Shown: in pieces, positions 6,503-8,026 of the stretch
Position numbering within the stretch: the stretch's first letter is position 1
Layout of the letters: every line of letters begins with the position of its first letter
From: an uncultured Desulfobacterales bacterium
Lineage (GTDB): Bacteria > Desulfobacterota > Desulfobacteria > Desulfobacterales > G020354645
Reading direction: 5' to 3'
DNA length: 8,026 bases
NCBI GenBank assembly: GCA_947259865.1
Contig: CAMYNZ010000168.1
Location: 1 to 8,026 of the forward strand
The notes under the pieces: generated by a model
Told to the model about the DNA's origin: nothing
The model's database searches: none
What the model saw: the letters and a program-made list of their open reading frames with translations, nothing else
Made by a program: the position numbers and the translations under genes

Positions 6503-8014
6503 CTATTCCAACCAGTTAAACGTCCGATCGACCGCTTTTTTCCATTCACGGTAGTACTTTTCCCTGACTCCCGAGTCTAATGCGGGTTGCCAGGTTTTAT
6601 CCTCTTCCCAGTTGCGGCGCAATTCCTCCAGCCCCTCCCAGAACCCGACTGCCAGGCCGGCGGCATAAGCGGCTCCGAGGGCAGTGGTTTCGGACACCCT
6701 GGGCCGAACCACCGGGACCGTTAAAATGTCGGATTGAAACTGCATCAGCAATTCATTGCCGACCATGCCGCCATCGACTTTGAGTTTGGTCAATTCAACA
6801 CCGGAATCCTTGTTCATGGCTTCCACAATATCACGCGTCTGATAGGCTGTGGCTTCCAATACCGCCCGCGCTATATGTCCCCTGTTAACAAAGCGAGTCA
6901 GACCCACAATAACGCCCCGTGCGTCCGAGCGCCAATAAGGGGCGAACAGGCCGGAAAAAGCGGGTACAAAATAAGCGCCGCCGTTATCTTCAACCGTTTT
7001 TGCCAGCGTTTCAATTTCGGGTGCACTGGATATCAGTCCAAGGTTGTCCCTCAGCCATTGCACTAGGGCACCGGTAATGGCAATGGAGCCCTCCAGGCAA
7101 TATACCGGCGCCTGGTCATTGATTTGATATCCCAAAGTGGTGAGCAGGCCCTGGCGGGAGACAGTTGGTGTGGTGCCGGTATTCAGTAGGAGAAAACAAC
7201 CGGTGCCGTAGGTATTTTTGGCCTCACCCGCATCAAAGCAGGTTTGTCCGACCAGGGCTGCCTGCTGATCCCCCAGCGCCCCGCAAACAGGTATCTCAGC
7301 CTCAAAAGGGCCGTCCTTGCGGGTCATGCCCCAGGTGTTCGTGTCAGAGGACGGCACAATGCGGGGCAGAATCCGGGGCGGGATGTCCATGGTTTTCAGA
7401 ATCTTTTCGTCCCATTTAAGCGTTTGCAAATCCATCAGCATGGTGCGGCTGGCATTGGTGACGTCGGTGACATGACTCCCGCCATCGGGTCCACCGGTGA
7501 GCCACCAGATGATCCAGGTTTCCATGGTGCCGAACAGGGCATCGCCTTTTTCGGCCGCCTCCCGGGCCGGCGCCACATTGTCCAAAATCCATTTTATTTT
7601 GGGGCCTGAAAAATAGGTGGCAATGGGCAAACCGGTTTTATCCCGGAAACGGTTTTGACCGTGATCACGCATTAATTCCTTGCAAATGTCATCCGTGCGG
7701 GTGCACTGCCAGACAACGGCATTGGAAAAGGGCTTGCCGGTTTTTTTATCCCAGATAACCGTCGTCTCACGCTGATTGGTAATACCGATGGCCGCCAGAT
7801 CAGCCCCGGTTCGACCGGATTTTTCCAAGGCACCCCGGATGACGTCCCGGGTGTTTTGCCAGATCTCGGCCGGATTATGTTCGACCCATCCGGGCCGTGG
7901 AAAAATCTGCTCATGCTCTTTTTGTTCGACAGCCACGATCTGCCCGCTATGGTCAAAAATGATGAAACGGTTGCTGGTTGTGCCCTGATCCAAAGCTCCC
8001 ACATAGTTGGCCAT
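6503..8014 (-). CDS. glpK: Glycerol kinase
   Basis: This complete 503-residue FGGY-family kinase makes sn-glycerol 3-phosphate from glycerol and ATP in the cytosol, feeding lipid synthesis or glycerol breakdown. The N-terminus DQGTTSNR (9-16) is the phosphate-binding motif. Glycerol-contacting residues known from the family are present: R82-E83 in NQRETT, W102 in VVWQ, Y134 in TYFSG, and D249-Q250 in GDQQAAL. Other hallmarks are YGTGCF (269-274), FSGLFAPYW (353-361) and KVDGGMVGN (412-420). The usual WQCRRT reads WQCTRT here (102-107). The loop that binds fructose-1,6-bisphosphate in the E. coli enzyme, with its GGTR-like stretch, is not recognisable; the equivalent region is about 222-240. 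That form of allosteric control is therefore doubtful. ATG at 8014 on the - strand has GGAGAA at 8026-8021, a good Shine-Dalgarno. The stop is TAG (6505-6503), with an in-frame TAA (6493-6491) three sense codons later. It is convergent to the GTPase pair and so transcribed separately. Genes upstream of glpK, such as glpF or glpD, would lie beyond the window. Confidence 0.96.
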   Translation of the reverse strand: MANYVGALDQGTTSNRFIIFDHSGQIVAVEQKEHEQIFPRPGWVEHNPAEIWQNTRDVIRGALEKSGRTGADLAAIGITNQRETTVIWDKKTGKPFSNAVVWQCTRTDDICKELMRDHGQNRFRDKTGLPIATYFSGPKIKWILDNVAPAREAAEKGDALFGTMETWIIWWLTGGPDGGSHVTDVTNASRTMLMDLQTLKWDEKILKTMDIPPRILPRIVPSSDTNTWGMTRKDGPFEAEIPVCGALGDQQAALVGQTCFDAGEAKNTYGTGCFLLLNTGTTPTVSRQGLLTTLGYQINDQAPVYCLEGSIAITGALVQWLRDNLGLISSAPEIETLAKTVEDNGGAYFVPAFSGLFAPYWRSDARGVIVGLTRFVNRGHIARAVLEATAYQTRDIVEAMNKDSGVELTKLKVDGGMVGNELLMQFQSDILTVPVVRPRVSETTALGAAYAAGLAVGFWEGLEELRRNWEEDKTWQPALDSGVREKYYREWKKAVDRTFNWLE

Positions 8015-8020
8015 GTTTCA

Positions 8021-8026
8021 TTCTCC
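8021..8026 (-). promoter_or_regulatory. Ribosome-binding site of glpK
   Basis: On the - strand GGAGAA lies six bases upstream of the glpK ATG, counted from the end of the motif. It supports the start at 8014. The promoter lies outside the window. Confidence 0.7.

Overview
The window looks like chromosomal DNA of an anaerobic, probably sulfate-reducing, bacterium of the Desulfobacterota. That placement is an inference from gene content and the general look of the proteins, not from a marker gene. It holds five convincing protein genes: four on the + strand (448-6322) and one convergent gene on the - strand (6503-8014). No tRNA, rRNA, CRISPR array, transposase or phage gene was seen.

Bases 1-447 hold no credible gene but are full of structure. 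Bases 1-125 carry two REP-like palindromes. Bases 183-395 hold seven consecutive hairpins of unrelated sequence, separated by short linkers. Next comes a 119-residue protein (448-807) that I recognise as PylSn, the stand-alone N-terminal, tRNA-binding domain of bacterial pyrrolysyl-tRNA synthetase. This is the most informative gene here, because it implies that the organism decodes UAG as pyrrolysine. The other expected genes (pylT, pylSc, pylB, pylC, pylD) and a methylamine methyltransferase are not in the window.

Downstream on the same strand are a fatty-acid-type acyl-CoA synthetase (862-2508) and two adjacent large P-loop GTPases of dynamin-like type (2578-4551 and 4541-6322, overlapping by 11 bases). 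The first GTPase lacks a recognisable NKxD motif. The second has a full set of G motifs and hydrophobic membrane segments. They look like an unequal, possibly heteromeric, membrane-remodelling pair. With the acyl-CoA synthetase they could form a lipid or membrane module.

The acyl-CoA synthetase ends in TAG. The frame beyond that TAG stays open for 23 codons and runs in phase into the start of the first GTPase. If UAG is ever read as pyrrolysine here, a fusion of about 1229 residues would result. Glycerol kinase, on the - strand, also ends in TAG and has an in-frame TAA only three sense codons later. These TAG ends matter because of the pylSn gene nearby.

The last gene is a complete glycerol kinase (glpK), whose Shine-Dalgarno sequence lies at the window edge. 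The 180-base gap between the convergent genes holds only weak hairpins and no clear terminator.
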